A stretch of DNA of 64,000 nt. Origin: Mycobacterium sp. 3519A (GTDB taxonomy: Bacteria > Actinomycetota > Actinomycetes > Mycobacteriales > Mycobacteriaceae). Shown one piece after another: positions 49,498 through 57,956 of the stretch (the first letter of the stretch is position 1; every line of letters starts with the position of its first letter). The notes beneath the pieces were generated by a model. The model was not told the DNA's origin, made no database searches, and saw nothing but the letters and a program-made list of their open reading frames with translations. The position numbers and the translations under genes were made by a program. Location: positions 96,778 through 160,777 of the forward strand of contig NZ_OESG01000011.1 in the NCBI RefSeq assembly GCF_900240945.1. Reading direction: 5' to 3'.

Positions 49498-50376
49498 ATG
49501 GACACACGGCGAGTGACCTTCGATTCGTCAGGCGACGTCCTTGTAGGCACCATGTACCTGCCTGCCGATCTGGACGGCGCGCGGCGACCGGCAGTCGTCG
49601 TGGCCGGGGCGTGGGCGACGGTCAAGGAGCAGATGGCGGCCGGCTACGCCCGCGAGATGGCGGACCGCGGGCTCATCGCGCTGGCGTTCGACTTCCGCAG
49701 TTGGGGTGAGAGCGGTGGCCAGCCCAGATCGATGGAGGACCCGCTCGCGAAAGGTGCCGACATCGTCGCGGCGGCGCAGTTCCTCGCCGCCCATCCCGCT
49801 GTCGACAGGGACGCCATCGCCGGGTTGGGGATCTGCGCAGGCAGTAGTTACCTGGTGGCCGCGGCGACCCGGACGCCACTGCTCGAGTCGCTCGCCTTGA
49901 TCGCGCCAGCATTGCCGACGCGAAGCGACGTCAGTGAAAACCTCGGCGGTCAACAAGGTATGGCAGCGCTCATCCATGCCGCGGATGAGGCACTCGCGGA
50001 ATATGAGCGCAGCGGCCGGCAGGCGCTGGTACCGGCAGTCCCGCCGATTCAGGCCGATCCCGCACCTGGTGAGGACTACTACACCAACCCCGATCGCGGG
50101 CTGATTCCGCAGTGGGACAACACCTTCAACCTGGCGTCGTGGGCGAGCTGGATCCCCTTCGACGTCCATGCTCTGGCCCCCGCGTTGGCTCAACCGCTGC
50201 TCGTGGTGCACAGCGATGGTGCGGTCAACCCCGACAGCGTCCGCCGATTCGTGGGCGCGGTGCCCGGTCCGGTTGACCAGCTATGGCTCGACGCAGCAAC
50301 CCAATTCGACTTCTACGACCAGCCGGGGCCGATGACGGTGGCGTCCGACGCCGCGGCGGCTCACTTCAAGCTTTAG
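49498..50376 (+). CDS. Alpha/beta hydrolase with cysteine in the nucleophile elbow
   Basis: A 292-residue alpha/beta hydrolase of the dienelactone-hydrolase/acetyl-xylan-esterase-like type. The lid and core order is FDFRSWGESGG, then GLGICAGSSYL, PLLVVHSDGAVNPDS (acidic residue) and a C-terminal region where the catalytic histidine would be expected but is hard to place (AAAHFKL). The elbow reads G-I-C-A-G, so the nucleophile is cysteine as in dienelactone hydrolase. The start is ATG 49498 with GGAGG upstream; the GTG 3 nt earlier is too close. It probably hydrolyses a lactone or thioester made by the operon. Confidence 0.83.
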   Translation: MDTRRVTFDSSGDVLVGTMYLPADLDGARRPAVVVAGAWATVKEQMAAGYAREMADRGLIALAFDFRSWGESGGQPRSMEDPLAKGADIVAAAQFLAAHPAVDRDAIAGLGICAGSSYLVAAATRTPLLESLALIAPALPTRSDVSENLGGQQGMAALIHAADEALAEYERSGRQALVPAVPPIQADPAPGEDYYTNPDRGLIPQWDNTFNLASWASWIPFDVHALAPALAQPLLVVHSDGAVNPDSVRRFVGAVPGPVDQLWLDAATQFDFYDQPGPMTVASDAAAAHFKL

Positions 50377-50387
50377 GTGAATCCGCC

Positions 50388-50693
50388 ATGGAACTGCTCG
50401 ATCTACTCGAGACCTCCGAAGTCGTCACCATCGGCACGGCGACGACTAACGGCAAGGTCCTCACGACACCGGTCGGTGTCGTCGTCGACGGAAAACGCCG
50501 GTATCCGGTCATCTTCGAACTCGTCACCGACGCCGAAACGATCCGTCAGGCGGATTCGGCCACTCTGCGCAAGTACGGCGGTGCGCTGCGTTCGCTCATC
50601 TTGAGACCGCTGCTGTGGCGGACCAAGCAGCACCTCGTGAGGATCACGCAGGCGTCGGACTATCCGACCGCGGCCAACACGGAATCAGGCTGA
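50388..50693 (+). CDS. Small hypothetical protein, possibly split-barrel DUF2255-like
   Basis: A 101-residue protein starting MELLDLLETSEVVTIGTATT, with TTPVGVVVDGKRRYPVIFEL that resembles the beta-strands of small flavin-type split barrels (DUF2255 group). The resemblance is faint. It lies 11 nt after the hydrolase stop. Its end overlaps the converging carboxyltransferase gene by 34 nt. Confidence 0.55.
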   Translation: MELLDLLETSEVVTIGTATTNGKVLTTPVGVVVDGKRRYPVIFELVTDAETIRQADSATLRKYGGALRSLILRPLLWRTKQHLVRITQASDYPTAANTESG

Positions 50694-52171
50694 CCGATCC
50701 GATCGAACCGGTCGACACGATCGGCAAGCCTGCGCGCGGGGTCGACGTTGCGAAGCGTCGCCAGCTCGTCGCGCAGCACCGCCCCTACGCGCAGGCAGAA
50801 CTGTTCGGGCTCGGCTGCGGCTGCTGGGTATTCGGGGATCACCCGGTCGACGACGCCGTGCGCCAGTAGATCCGCGGATCGGATCCCTTGGCTGGCCGCC
50901 ATGTGCGCCGCGTGGTCGGTGTCGTGATACAGGATCGCACTGGCCCCCTCGGGCGGCAGCGGCGAAAGCCATCCGTGCTGCGCGGTGAGCATCCGGTCGG
51001 CGGGCACGAGTGCGAGTGCTCCGCCGCCGGTGCCTTGCCCGAGAAGTATTGAAATGGTGGGCACTTCGAGCGTCACCATGTCGGCGATACAGCGCGCGAT
51101 CTCGCCGGCAAGACCACCCTCCTCTGCCTCGCGGGACAGTGCGGCGCCCGCCGTGTCGATCACGGTGACCAGCGGGAGGTTCAGTTCCGCGGCCAATCGC
51201 ATACCGCGTCGCGCCTGCCGCAGCGCCGCAGGACCCAGCGGTGCCTCAGGGGTCTGGCCGTGCCTGTCCTGACCCAATAGGACGCACGTCTGGTCGCCGA
51301 ACCGGGCGAGCGCGAGCAGCAGTCCCGGTTCGTTCTCGCCCTGTCCGGTTCCGTTGAGCAGCAGGACATCGCTGCAGGCGTGGTGGAGCAGTTCGCGAAC
51401 GCCGGGTCGCTCGCCGTGGCGGGAAGCCAGCACCGATTCCCACGCGGGCACGTCGGAGGAAGGCGGATGCACGGTGCTGGGCTGGATCATCTGGTGCGGC
51501 GCCGGCGTGATGAGCGTCAAGGCGCGGTCCACGATTGCGGCGAGGTCGTCCACGGCCACCACGGCGTCGACAACGCCGCGCGCACAGAGGTTTTCCGACG
51601 TCTGCACGCCTGTGGGAAACGGGTCACCGAACAGCGCCTCGTACACTCGCGGACCCAGAAAGCCGATCAACGCACCCGGCTCGGCGAGGGTCACATGCCC
51701 GAGCGAGCCCCATGACGCGAAGACTCCGCCCGTCGTCGGGTGCCGCAGGTAGACGAGATACGGCAGACCGGCCGCCTTGTGGTCGGTCACGGCCGCCGTG
51801 ATCCGGACCATCTGCATGAACGCCGTCGTGCCCTCCTGCATGCGGGTGCCGCCTGACGTCGGCAGTGCGAGGAGTGGAAGACCTTCGGCGGTGGCGCGGC
51901 GAATTGCCATGGTGAGTCGGTGGCCGGCGGCCACGCCGATCGAGCCGCCGAGAAAGCCGAACTCGCACACCAGCATCGCGACTCGGTGGCCGCGTACGGT
52001 CGCAGTGCCGGTGAGAACCGCTTCGTCCAAGCCGGTTGCCGCTCGCGCACGGGCCAATTCGTCGGCATACGCTCCGTTCGCGGGTACGTCGGGCAGTGCG
52101 TCATCCCATGCCGTCCACGAGCCGTCATCGATGACCGCGGCGATGACCTGCCGCGCGCTGTGCCGGGTCAT
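50660..52171 (-). CDS. AccD3-like fused carboxyltransferase (beta-alpha) protein
   Basis: A 503-residue protein joining two crotonase-fold carboxyltransferase halves. The first contains GGSIGVAAGHRLT, SGGTRMQEGTTAFMQM and LRHPTTGGVFASWGSLGH. The second contains GLAGEIARCIADMV, GQGTGGGALALVPADRML and PPEGASAILYHDTDHA. It is close in length and layout to mycobacterial AccD3, which lacks the zinc finger of bacterial AccD. Such proteins carry carboxyl groups between carboxybiotin and acyl-CoA. No biotin-carrier gene is near. Beside a MatC-type transporter and a CoA-transferase, a malonyl-CoA-like decarboxylation or transcarboxylation is inferred. ATGA overlap with the CoA-transferase. Confidence 0.87.
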   Translation of the reverse strand: MTRHSARQVIAAVIDDGSWTAWDDALPDVPANGAYADELARARAATGLDEAVLTGTATVRGHRVAMLVCEFGFLGGSIGVAAGHRLTMAIRRATAEGLPLLALPTSGGTRMQEGTTAFMQMVRITAAVTDHKAAGLPYLVYLRHPTTGGVFASWGSLGHVTLAEPGALIGFLGPRVYEALFGDPFPTGVQTSENLCARGVVDAVVAVDDLAAIVDRALTLITPAPHQMIQPSTVHPPSSDVPAWESVLASRHGERPGVRELLHHACSDVLLLNGTGQGENEPGLLLALARFGDQTCVLLGQDRHGQTPEAPLGPAALRQARRGMRLAAELNLPLVTVIDTAGAALSREAEEGGLAGEIARCIADMVTLEVPTISILLGQGTGGGALALVPADRMLTAQHGWLSPLPPEGASAILYHDTDHAAHMAASQGIRSADLLAHGVVDRVIPEYPAAAAEPEQFCLRVGAVLRDELATLRNVDPARRLADRVDRFDRIGQPDSVLAAVG

Positions 52172-53373
52172 CGGTGCTCCGCGAGCAGGGTCGCTGCAAT
52201 GAGGTCGTTGTCGGCGCCGAGCACCGGGGGAGCGGTGTGGTGCCTGCGTGTCAGTTCGGTTCCGTCGGCCTCGAAGAACCGCAGCGGCGGCCCAGGCAAC
52301 GTGATGTTTCCCAACGTGGCGTGCTCGACGTCGATCAGCAGGCCCTGGGACTTGGTCTGTTCCCACTCGTAGACTTCGCGGATGGAGCGAATGCGCCCGG
52401 CGGGCACGCCGATTCGATCGAGCTTGGCGAGCAACTCGTCGGTGGTGTAGTAGCCGAACCGCGCCTGCACCATCTCGTTGACCTGCTTGCGGTTCGCCAC
52501 TCGCTGCGGATTCGACGCCATCTCCGGGGCGTGCGGATCGAAGCCGAAGCCCGCGCAGAAACGTTTCCACAGTCCTTCACTTCCGACCGCGATCTGCACT
52601 GCGCCGTCAGCCGTTTCGAACAGGCCGTACGGGCAGATCGAGGGGTGGTGGTTGCCGGTCGCTTCGCCGACCTCGCCCGCCACCGTCCACTTCGTGCCCT
52701 GGAATGCGTGCACCCCCACGACCGCGGCGAGCAGGGAGGCGCGCACTACCTGACCGCGACCGGTGCGCTCGCGCTCGTGCAGCGCTGCCAGCACACCGAA
52801 TGCGCCGTACATGCCGGCCAACAGGTCGGCGATCGGTACCCCGACCCGTTGCATATCCGTTGGGGCGGAGCCGGTTACCGACATCAAGCCTGCCTCACCC
52901 TGGGCGATCTGGTCGTAACCTGAGCGATCTGCTTCGGGACCGTCGTGGCCGAAGCCGCTGATCGACAGCACGACCAATCGCGGATTGAGTGCTGCCAGCT
53001 GCTGCTGTGAAAAGCCAAGGCGGTCAAGCACTCCGGGCCGAAAGTTCTCCATCAGCACGTCGGCGCTGCTGATCAGCGCCGTCAACGCACGCTTGCCGCT
53101 GTCATCCTTGAGGTCGAGCGTGACCGACTTCTTGTTCCGGTTCGCGCTGAGGAAGTAGGTGGACTCCCGGTCGCCGTCCACCGGATCGACGAAGGGCGGG
53201 CCCCAGCCGCGGGTGTCGTCGCCGCCGTGCGGGTTTTCCACCTTGATCACCTGCGCGCCGAGATCGCCGAGCATCATCGCCGCATGCGGCCCGGCCAGGG
53301 CGCGAGTCAGGTCGACCACCACCAGTCCGGCGAGGGGGCCGGCGGGTCCGTTCGAGGAGAGTGTCGATGTCAT
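52168..53373 (-). CDS. Class III CoA-transferase (CaiB/BaiF family)
   Basis: A 401-residue family III CoA-transferase: LAGLVVVDLTRALAGPHAAMMLGDLGAQVIKVE opens the fold, LSANRNKKSVTLDL follows, and the catalytic aspartate lies in RSGYDQIAQGEAGLMS. A short proline/serine/threonine leader precedes it. The start ATG 53373 follows GAAGGTGG. It shares a 31-bp upstream element with the transporter gene and overlaps the carboxyltransferase gene, so it likely activates the imported dicarboxylate to a CoA ester. Specificity is unknown. Confidence 0.9.
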   Translation of the reverse strand: MTSTLSSNGPAGPLAGLVVVDLTRALAGPHAAMMLGDLGAQVIKVENPHGGDDTRGWGPPFVDPVDGDRESTYFLSANRNKKSVTLDLKDDSGKRALTALISSADVLMENFRPGVLDRLGFSQQQLAALNPRLVVLSISGFGHDGPEADRSGYDQIAQGEAGLMSVTGSAPTDMQRVGVPIADLLAGMYGAFGVLAALHERERTGRGQVVRASLLAAVVGVHAFQGTKWTVAGEVGEATGNHHPSICPYGLFETADGAVQIAVGSEGLWKRFCAGFGFDPHAPEMASNPQRVANRKQVNEMVQARFGYYTTDELLAKLDRIGVPAGRIRSIREVYEWEQTKSQGLLIDVEHATLGNITLPGPPLRFFEADGTELTRRHHTAPPVLGADNDLIAATLLAEHR

Positions 53374-53390
53374 GGGGGACCACCTTCGGC

Positions 53391-53421
53391 CTAGTGACTA
53401 AGTGAGCTAGTGGCCTAGCCA
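53391..53421 (-). promoter_or_regulatory. 31-bp GntR/FadR operator-like element, copy 1
   Basis: This 31-bp stretch, ending TGGCCTAGCCA (inverted repeat TGGC-N3-GCCA), matches the element at 54936-54966 in 23 of 31 positions, with the last 11 identical. It lies 17 nt upstream of the CoA-transferase start codon. Confidence 0.6.
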
Positions 53422-53498
53422 ATTCAGAAAATCATGCACTGACCTGCGAGTCAAGGTCTTCCACGGACTGGTTCTGTGACCTGGGTCTCACGAAAACG

Positions 53499-53536
53499 AT
53501 GGCGGCGGCCTACTGGTCGCAGTAAGCCGCCGCCAT
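53499..53536 (-). terminator. Rho-independent terminator of the transporter gene
   Basis: ATGGCGGCGGC pairs perfectly with GCCGCCGCCAT, and TACTG with CAGTA inside, giving a 16-bp stem with one C/A mismatch and a GTCG loop. In the minus-strand direction it starts 17 nt after the transporter stop and is followed by CGTTTTCG, a short U-run. Confidence 0.8.
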
Positions 53537-53553
53537 TGGGAATCCCTGGGGAG

Positions 53554-54909
53554 CTACAGCCAACCGGGCAGCACCAGCGCGGCCCATGCCAGCAGTGGCC
53601 CGATCAGCACGACGAGCATGCTGTATTTGAGGATCTGCTTGTAGAACTTGTCGCGGTCGACATCCTGCGCATTGGCCAGTACCAGGGCACCGTTGGTCGA
53701 GAACGGGCTGACGTCGACGATGGTCGACGAGATCGCCAGCGCGACAACGACTCCGATGGCGCTGACCTCGCCGGCCAACAGCAGCGGCACCGCCAGGGGA
53801 ATGGTCGCGCCGAGGATGGCCGTCGACGAGGCGAAGGCCGACACGATGCCGCCGACGTAGCACAGCAGCAGCGCCACCAGCAGAGGCATGCCGATTTTGG
53901 CGACACCGTTGCCGACCCACTCGACGCTGCCGGCTTCCTGCAGCACGCCGACGAAGGTCAACACGCCGCCGATCAAAAGCACGGTGGACCAACTGATTTG
54001 CGACACCGCACCCTTCTGTGCCTTGGGGGAGGCCAGTGCCAGCACCGCGGCGACGGTCATCGACACGAAGCCGATGTCGAGATCGAGGACAAGTGAGAAC
54101 AAGGCCAGCGCGCCGAGTCCGATCAGGGTGAGCACCTGGTCGTAGGTGATCTTCGTCGGCAGCGGTTTGGCCGCTACGCGGGCTTCGGTCTCGGTCACCG
54201 TGAGGGTCGCCGTGCCGCCGGTCCCAGTCGGAGGTGTGGCGCCGCCGACGCCGCCGGTGACGCTGTCGCCGATCGGATCGTCGTGATCGTCATGCACGGT
54301 CCGTCCCATCAGCTTGCGGCCGCCGAGGAAGACGAACAGCAGCACGCCAATGGCCGCGTTGAACAACAGGCTGCCGAGGAACAGTGCCACTGGGCTGTTC
54401 ATCAACTGGGCCTTGGCCACAATGTTGTTGACGGTGACGCCGTAGACGCTGATCGGCGAGAAACCGCCGGCCTGCGCGCCGTGAATGACCATCATGCCCA
54501 TCAGCAGCGCGTTGATCCGGTACTGCTTGGCGAACCCGAGCGCGATCGGCGCGATGATCGCGACCGCGGCCGGGCCGAGGGCGCCTAGCGCGGTGAGCAC
54601 GCCGGTGATCCCGAACATCACCCAGGGGATGAACGCGACCCGCCCGCGTACCAGGCGTACAGCGCCCCTGACCATCAAGTCGACGGTCCCGTTGTTCTGC
54701 GCGATCGCGAACAGGTACGTGACGCCGACGAGCGTCAGGAAGAGTTCGCTGGGAAAGCCCGCGATGATGTCGTCGGTCTTCATTCCGACGGCGAGCGTTC
54801 CCACCAGGAACGCGGCGACGAATCCCAGGGTGCCCATGTTGATCGGCAGCAGTGTGGCCGCGACGAACATCGCGATGAGAGCCAGGATTGGTATCAGTTC
54901 GAGCGGCAT
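53554..54909 (-). CDS. matC: MatC-type dicarboxylate carrier (SLC13-like)
   Basis: A 451-residue polytopic membrane protein with about 10-12 hydrophobic helices. The N-terminal 150 residues (FVAATLLPINMGTLGFVAAF, GFPSELFLTLVGVTYLFAIAQNNG) match the MatC_N domain of malonate carriers. A hydrophilic Gly/Thr/Asp-rich cytoplasmic loop lies near residues 205-250 (MGRTVHDDHDDPIGDSVTGG). The C-terminal half repeats the ion-transporter fold. Transport of malonate or a related dicarboxylate is the family role; substrate here is inferred. Its promoter carries the second copy of the 31-bp element. It is divergent from a GntR regulator, the same partnership as MatC/MatR in rhizobia. Confidence 0.83.
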   Translation of the reverse strand: MPLELIPILALIAMFVAATLLPINMGTLGFVAAFLVGTLAVGMKTDDIIAGFPSELFLTLVGVTYLFAIAQNNGTVDLMVRGAVRLVRGRVAFIPWVMFGITGVLTALGALGPAAVAIIAPIALGFAKQYRINALLMGMMVIHGAQAGGFSPISVYGVTVNNIVAKAQLMNSPVALFLGSLLFNAAIGVLLFVFLGGRKLMGRTVHDDHDDPIGDSVTGGVGGATPPTGTGGTATLTVTETEARVAAKPLPTKITYDQVLTLIGLGALALFSLVLDLDIGFVSMTVAAVLALASPKAQKGAVSQISWSTVLLIGGVLTFVGVLQEAGSVEWVGNGVAKIGMPLLVALLLCYVGGIVSAFASSTAILGATIPLAVPLLLAGEVSAIGVVVALAISSTIVDVSPFSTNGALVLANAQDVDRDKFYKQILKYSMLVVLIGPLLAWAALVLPGWL

Positions 54910-54935
54910 CGAGGTCTCCGGGGGTTTGCGTAGGT

Positions 54936-54966
54936 CTAATGACCTAGTGGAGCAATGGCCTAGCCA
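54936..54966 (-). promoter_or_regulatory. 31-bp GntR/FadR operator-like element, copy 2
   Basis: Copy of the element at 53391-53421, again ending TGGCCTAGCCA (54956-54966). It lies 26 nt upstream of the transporter start and about 100 nt upstream of the divergent GntR gene, so it could serve both. Confidence 0.6.
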
Positions 54967-55068
54967 GTAAAGCAGTGACGGTCATCACTGTCAATATGCT
55001 GTGTGACCCGCTGCACCCAGGGAGCGTACTGCGAATGGGTATGGTTGGAGCAGAGAGTAGGTGAGTCA

Positions 55069-55764
55069 GTGGTTGAGCAACTTAGACCTGTCACGCGTCC
55101 CCGACTGTATGAAGTGATCGTCGAGCAACTGTGCGCGTACATCGCTGACAACGAGATGACGCCGGGTGACCGGTTGCCTGCCGAGCGTGACTTGGCCGCC
55201 AAGCTGGGGGTCAGTCGCGCCTCGTTGAGCCAGGCGCTGGTCGCCCTCGAAGTGCAGGGTGTGCTGTCGGTGCGGCACGGCGACGGCGCGATCCTGGTGC
55301 GCCGCCCGACCGAGGAGCGGGCCGTCAAGGCCCTGCGGGAACACGCCGACCGGATACCCGACATCATCGAAGCCCGCGAAGCCCTCGAGGTGAAGTTGGC
55401 CGGACTCGCCGCCGCCCGTCGAAGCGATGCCGAGATGGCCGCCATTGACGCCGCCATCGCGAAAATGGAGGAAGAGGTTCAAACGGGGGACCGCGGTGTC
55501 GTTGGCGACGAGATGTTCCACGAGGCCATCACCACCGCCGCGCATTCCTCGCTGCTGGCCAAGCTGATGCACGAGATCTCGGGCCTGATAAGGGAAACGC
55601 GCATCGAATCGCTTTCGCAAGAAGACCGGCCGCGGGCGTCGCTGGAGGGCCATCGGCGCATCGCCGACGCGGTGCGCAAACAGGACCCGCAAGCGGCATC
55701 GAAGGCGATGGCCGATCACATCCGGATGGTGTCCGACGTCGCCCTGCTGCGCCAAGCCGACTGA
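55069..55764 (+). CDS. GntR family regulator, FadR/FCD subfamily
   Basis: A 231-residue regulator. The N-terminal winged helix (YEVIVEQLCAYIADNEMTPGDRLPAERDLAAKLGVSRASLSQALVALEVQGVL, about 15-65) is followed by an all-helical FCD ligand domain, with metal-binding residues in AREALEVKLAG, DEMFHEAI and EGHRRIADAV. The start is GTG 55069 with AGGTGAG upstream; the longer frame upstream is untypical. It is expected to sense the dicarboxylate or its CoA ester and control the transporter and the CoA-transferase operon through the repeated 31-bp element. Confidence 0.87.
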   Translation: MVEQLRPVTRPRLYEVIVEQLCAYIADNEMTPGDRLPAERDLAAKLGVSRASLSQALVALEVQGVLSVRHGDGAILVRRPTEERAVKALREHADRIPDIIEAREALEVKLAGLAAARRSDAEMAAIDAAIAKMEEEVQTGDRGVVGDEMFHEAITTAAHSSLLAKLMHEISGLIRETRIESLSQEDRPRASLEGHRRIADAVRKQDPQAASKAMADHIRMVSDVALLRQAD

Positions 55765-55767
55765 GGT

Positions 55768-57045
55768 TCAGCCGACAGGCGTGAACTCGATGTGCAGTTC
55801 GGTCAGCCCCCGCAGCAGGAAGGTCGGTTCGTAGCTGTATCGACGGTCCTCGGGCGCGCCGTGTTTGGCCTCGCTGATCGCGATGTCAGCCATCCGGTCC
55901 AACATCCGGTTGATGGTGATGACGCCTTCGACGCGCGCCAGAGGCGCGCCCGCGCAACTGTGGATGCCCCGGCCGAACGCGATGTGTTCGCGAACGTTCT
56001 TGCGGTCCAGCCGGAATTCGTGCGGATCGGCGAACTTGGCCGGGTCACGGTTGGCGGCGCCGAGACACAGCATGACGACGGTGCCCGCCGGAATATCAAC
56101 GCCGCCAAGCGTTGTCGTCTTGCGGGCCAGCCGGAAGTCCACCTTGGTAGGACTCTGTGTGCGTAGCGATTCCTCGATGAACGGGCTGACGAGTTTGCGG
56201 TTCTCGCGTATCTCCCGCTGCAGGTCCGGCCGCTCGGCGAGGACCTGAACGGCCGAGCTGAGCAGCTTGGTGACGGTCTCCTGGCCCGCGGCGAACAGAA
56301 AGGTCGCGGGGCGGACCACCTCGAGCAGTTGCGGTGTCGAGCCGTCCGGATAGGTCGCGGTCGCCATCGTGGTGAGCACATCGTCGCGCGGTTGGTGTCG
56401 CCGCTCGGCGAGGTAGCCGCTGAACTTGTCGTCCAGGTACTGCAGCGGATTGAGACCCACCGGCTCGCCGTCCAGCGCGCCGACGCCACCCTCGGGCTGT
56501 CCGGCGCCGAGAGCGCTGCGAATCTCGTCTCGGTCCTCCTCGGGCACGCCCAGTAGGTCGGTGATCGCCAAAGTGGCAAAGGGCCTTGCATATTCGGCGA
56601 GGAATTCGCAGTGGCCGTTCGCGATGAACTCGTCGAGCTGGCGATCGACCAGCTGCCACATGAAGTCTTCGTTCTCTTTGAGCCGCTTCGGCGTCAACAG
56701 TTTCGTCAGCAGGGACCGCGCGCGGGTGTGGGCGGGCGGATCCATCACCACCAGGTGCTCGTTGATCGGGAACATGTGGCGGTGCGCCTCGATCAGCTCG
56801 GTGATGTCGTCGCCCTCGGGCTCGAAGGGCAGTGGCGGAAACGGTCCGCCGATGGCGTTGACCGCCGAGAACGCGTCGGTGTCCTTGAACGCCGCCATCA
56901 CCTCGGCGTACCCGGTGACGGCGACGACGCCGTGGTGCGGCTCCCGGACCACCGGGCCCTGGCAGCGCAGGTGATCGAGATAGTCGTACGGGTCCTGCGC
57001 GACGGCCGGATCGGAGAAGTAGTCGACGGTGGCGAGATCTGTCAT
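55768..57045 (-). CDS. Cytochrome P450 (copy 3, paired with mycofactocin SDR)
   Basis: A 425-residue soluble P450. The heme loop FGRGIHSCAG has its cysteine at about residue 364. The I-helix is FAAGQETVTK, with Gln in place of the usual Ala/Asn beside Glu-Thr, and ExxR is EESLR. It belongs to a different P450 branch from copies 1 and 2, with low similarity outside the motifs. The start ATG 57045 lies 14 nt after the SDR stop. It converges with the GntR gene without any gap to spare (3 nt). Confidence 0.92.
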   Translation of the reverse strand: MTDLATVDYFSDPAVAQDPYDYLDHLRCQGPVVREPHHGVVAVTGYAEVMAAFKDTDAFSAVNAIGGPFPPLPFEPEGDDITELIEAHRHMFPINEHLVVMDPPAHTRARSLLTKLLTPKRLKENEDFMWQLVDRQLDEFIANGHCEFLAEYARPFATLAITDLLGVPEEDRDEIRSALGAGQPEGGVGALDGEPVGLNPLQYLDDKFSGYLAERRHQPRDDVLTTMATATYPDGSTPQLLEVVRPATFLFAAGQETVTKLLSSAVQVLAERPDLQREIRENRKLVSPFIEESLRTQSPTKVDFRLARKTTTLGGVDIPAGTVVMLCLGAANRDPAKFADPHEFRLDRKNVREHIAFGRGIHSCAGAPLARVEGVITINRMLDRMADIAISEAKHGAPEDRRYSYEPTFLLRGLTELHIEFTPVG

Positions 57046-57059
57046 CTTGATCGATCGAT

Positions 57060-57899
57060 CTACTTCAGCATGCTGCCCGCGTCGACCGTCATGGTCAGAC
57101 CCGTGACGTAACGGGCTTCGTCGGACGCCAGGAACAGCACCGCGTTGCTGATGTCGACGGGTTCGACCCAGCCCACCGGCAGTACGTGCATGAACTGAGC
57201 GGCGACGGCGAGGTCGTCGGGACCGGGGTTCTCCAGATCCGGCCTGAACAACTTCATCGTGCCCTCGTTCATGAACAGCGGCGTGTTCACGTTGGTGGGG
57301 TGCACCGAGTTGACCCGTATGGAATGCTGCCCGAGTTCGACGGCGAAGGTGCGCATCAGACCCACCACCCCGTGTTTGGCCGCGATGTAGTGGCCGGTGT
57401 GCGGGTAGGCCTTGAGTCCGCCGACCGAACTGGTCAGCACGATGGAGCCGCCGCGGCCCCCGGAGATCAGATGTGGCACAGCAGCTTTGACTGTATGCCA
57501 GACACCGGACAGGTTGACGTCGATCATGTCTTTCCAGTCATCGGCACTGGTCTTGTCCAGCGTGGCGCCGCCGTTCCCGATGCCGGCGTTGGCGACGATG
57601 ATGTCGAGGCGGCCCAACTGCTCGACGCCGCTGTCGACGGCGGCCTTCAGCGTGTCGTAGTCGCGCACGTCGACCTCGGCGGTGACGATGCGGCGATTCT
57701 GTGCCTTGACCAGATCGGCGGTCTTGGCCAGGTCGTCCGCCGTGGCGGCGGGAATCTCACTGCTGCGGCTGATCGGCCGGCATACGTCGATCGCGATGAT
57801 GTCGGCGCCCTCTTGCGCCAGCCGCACTGCGTGGCTGCGGCCCTGACCGCGCGCAGCGCCGGTGATGAAAGCGACCTTGCCGTCGACACGTCCTGTCAT
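57060..57899 (-). CDS. Mycofactocin-coupled SDR family oxidoreductase (copy 3)
   Basis: A 279-residue SDR with TGAARGQG at 13-20, NAG at 104-106 and Y171/K175 (GHYIAAKHG). The insertion CRPISRSSEIPAATADDLAK after beta-strand 2 is of the mycofactocin type. It is nearly identical in layout to copy 1, including LKAYPHTGHY, RVNSVHPTNVNTPLFMNE and FRPDLENPGPDD. Here the SDR precedes the P450 in the transcript. An inverted repeat lies 10 nt upstream. Confidence 0.88.
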   Translation of the reverse strand: MTGRVDGKVAFITGAARGQGRSHAVRLAQEGADIIAIDVCRPISRSSEIPAATADDLAKTADLVKAQNRRIVTAEVDVRDYDTLKAAVDSGVEQLGRLDIIVANAGIGNGGATLDKTSADDWKDMIDVNLSGVWHTVKAAVPHLISGGRGGSIVLTSSVGGLKAYPHTGHYIAAKHGVVGLMRTFAVELGQHSIRVNSVHPTNVNTPLFMNEGTMKLFRPDLENPGPDDLAVAAQFMHVLPVGWVEPVDISNAVLFLASDEARYVTGLTMTVDAGSMLK

Positions 57900-57909
57900 G
57901 CGCCATCCT

Positions 57910-57933
57910 TACTGATTTATCGATCGATCAGTA
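57910..57933 (-). promoter_or_regulatory. Inverted repeat upstream of the SDR-P450 pair
   Basis: TACTGAT (57910-57916) and ATCAGTA (57927-57933) are perfect 7-bp arms around a 10-nt spacer that contains ATCGATCG. It lies 10 nt upstream of the SDR start and covers the expected promoter. A related ATCGATCGATC run recurs at 57050-57060 between the two genes. Confidence 0.5.
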
Positions 57934-57956
57934 CCTTACATCTCAGGCGCGGAGTG

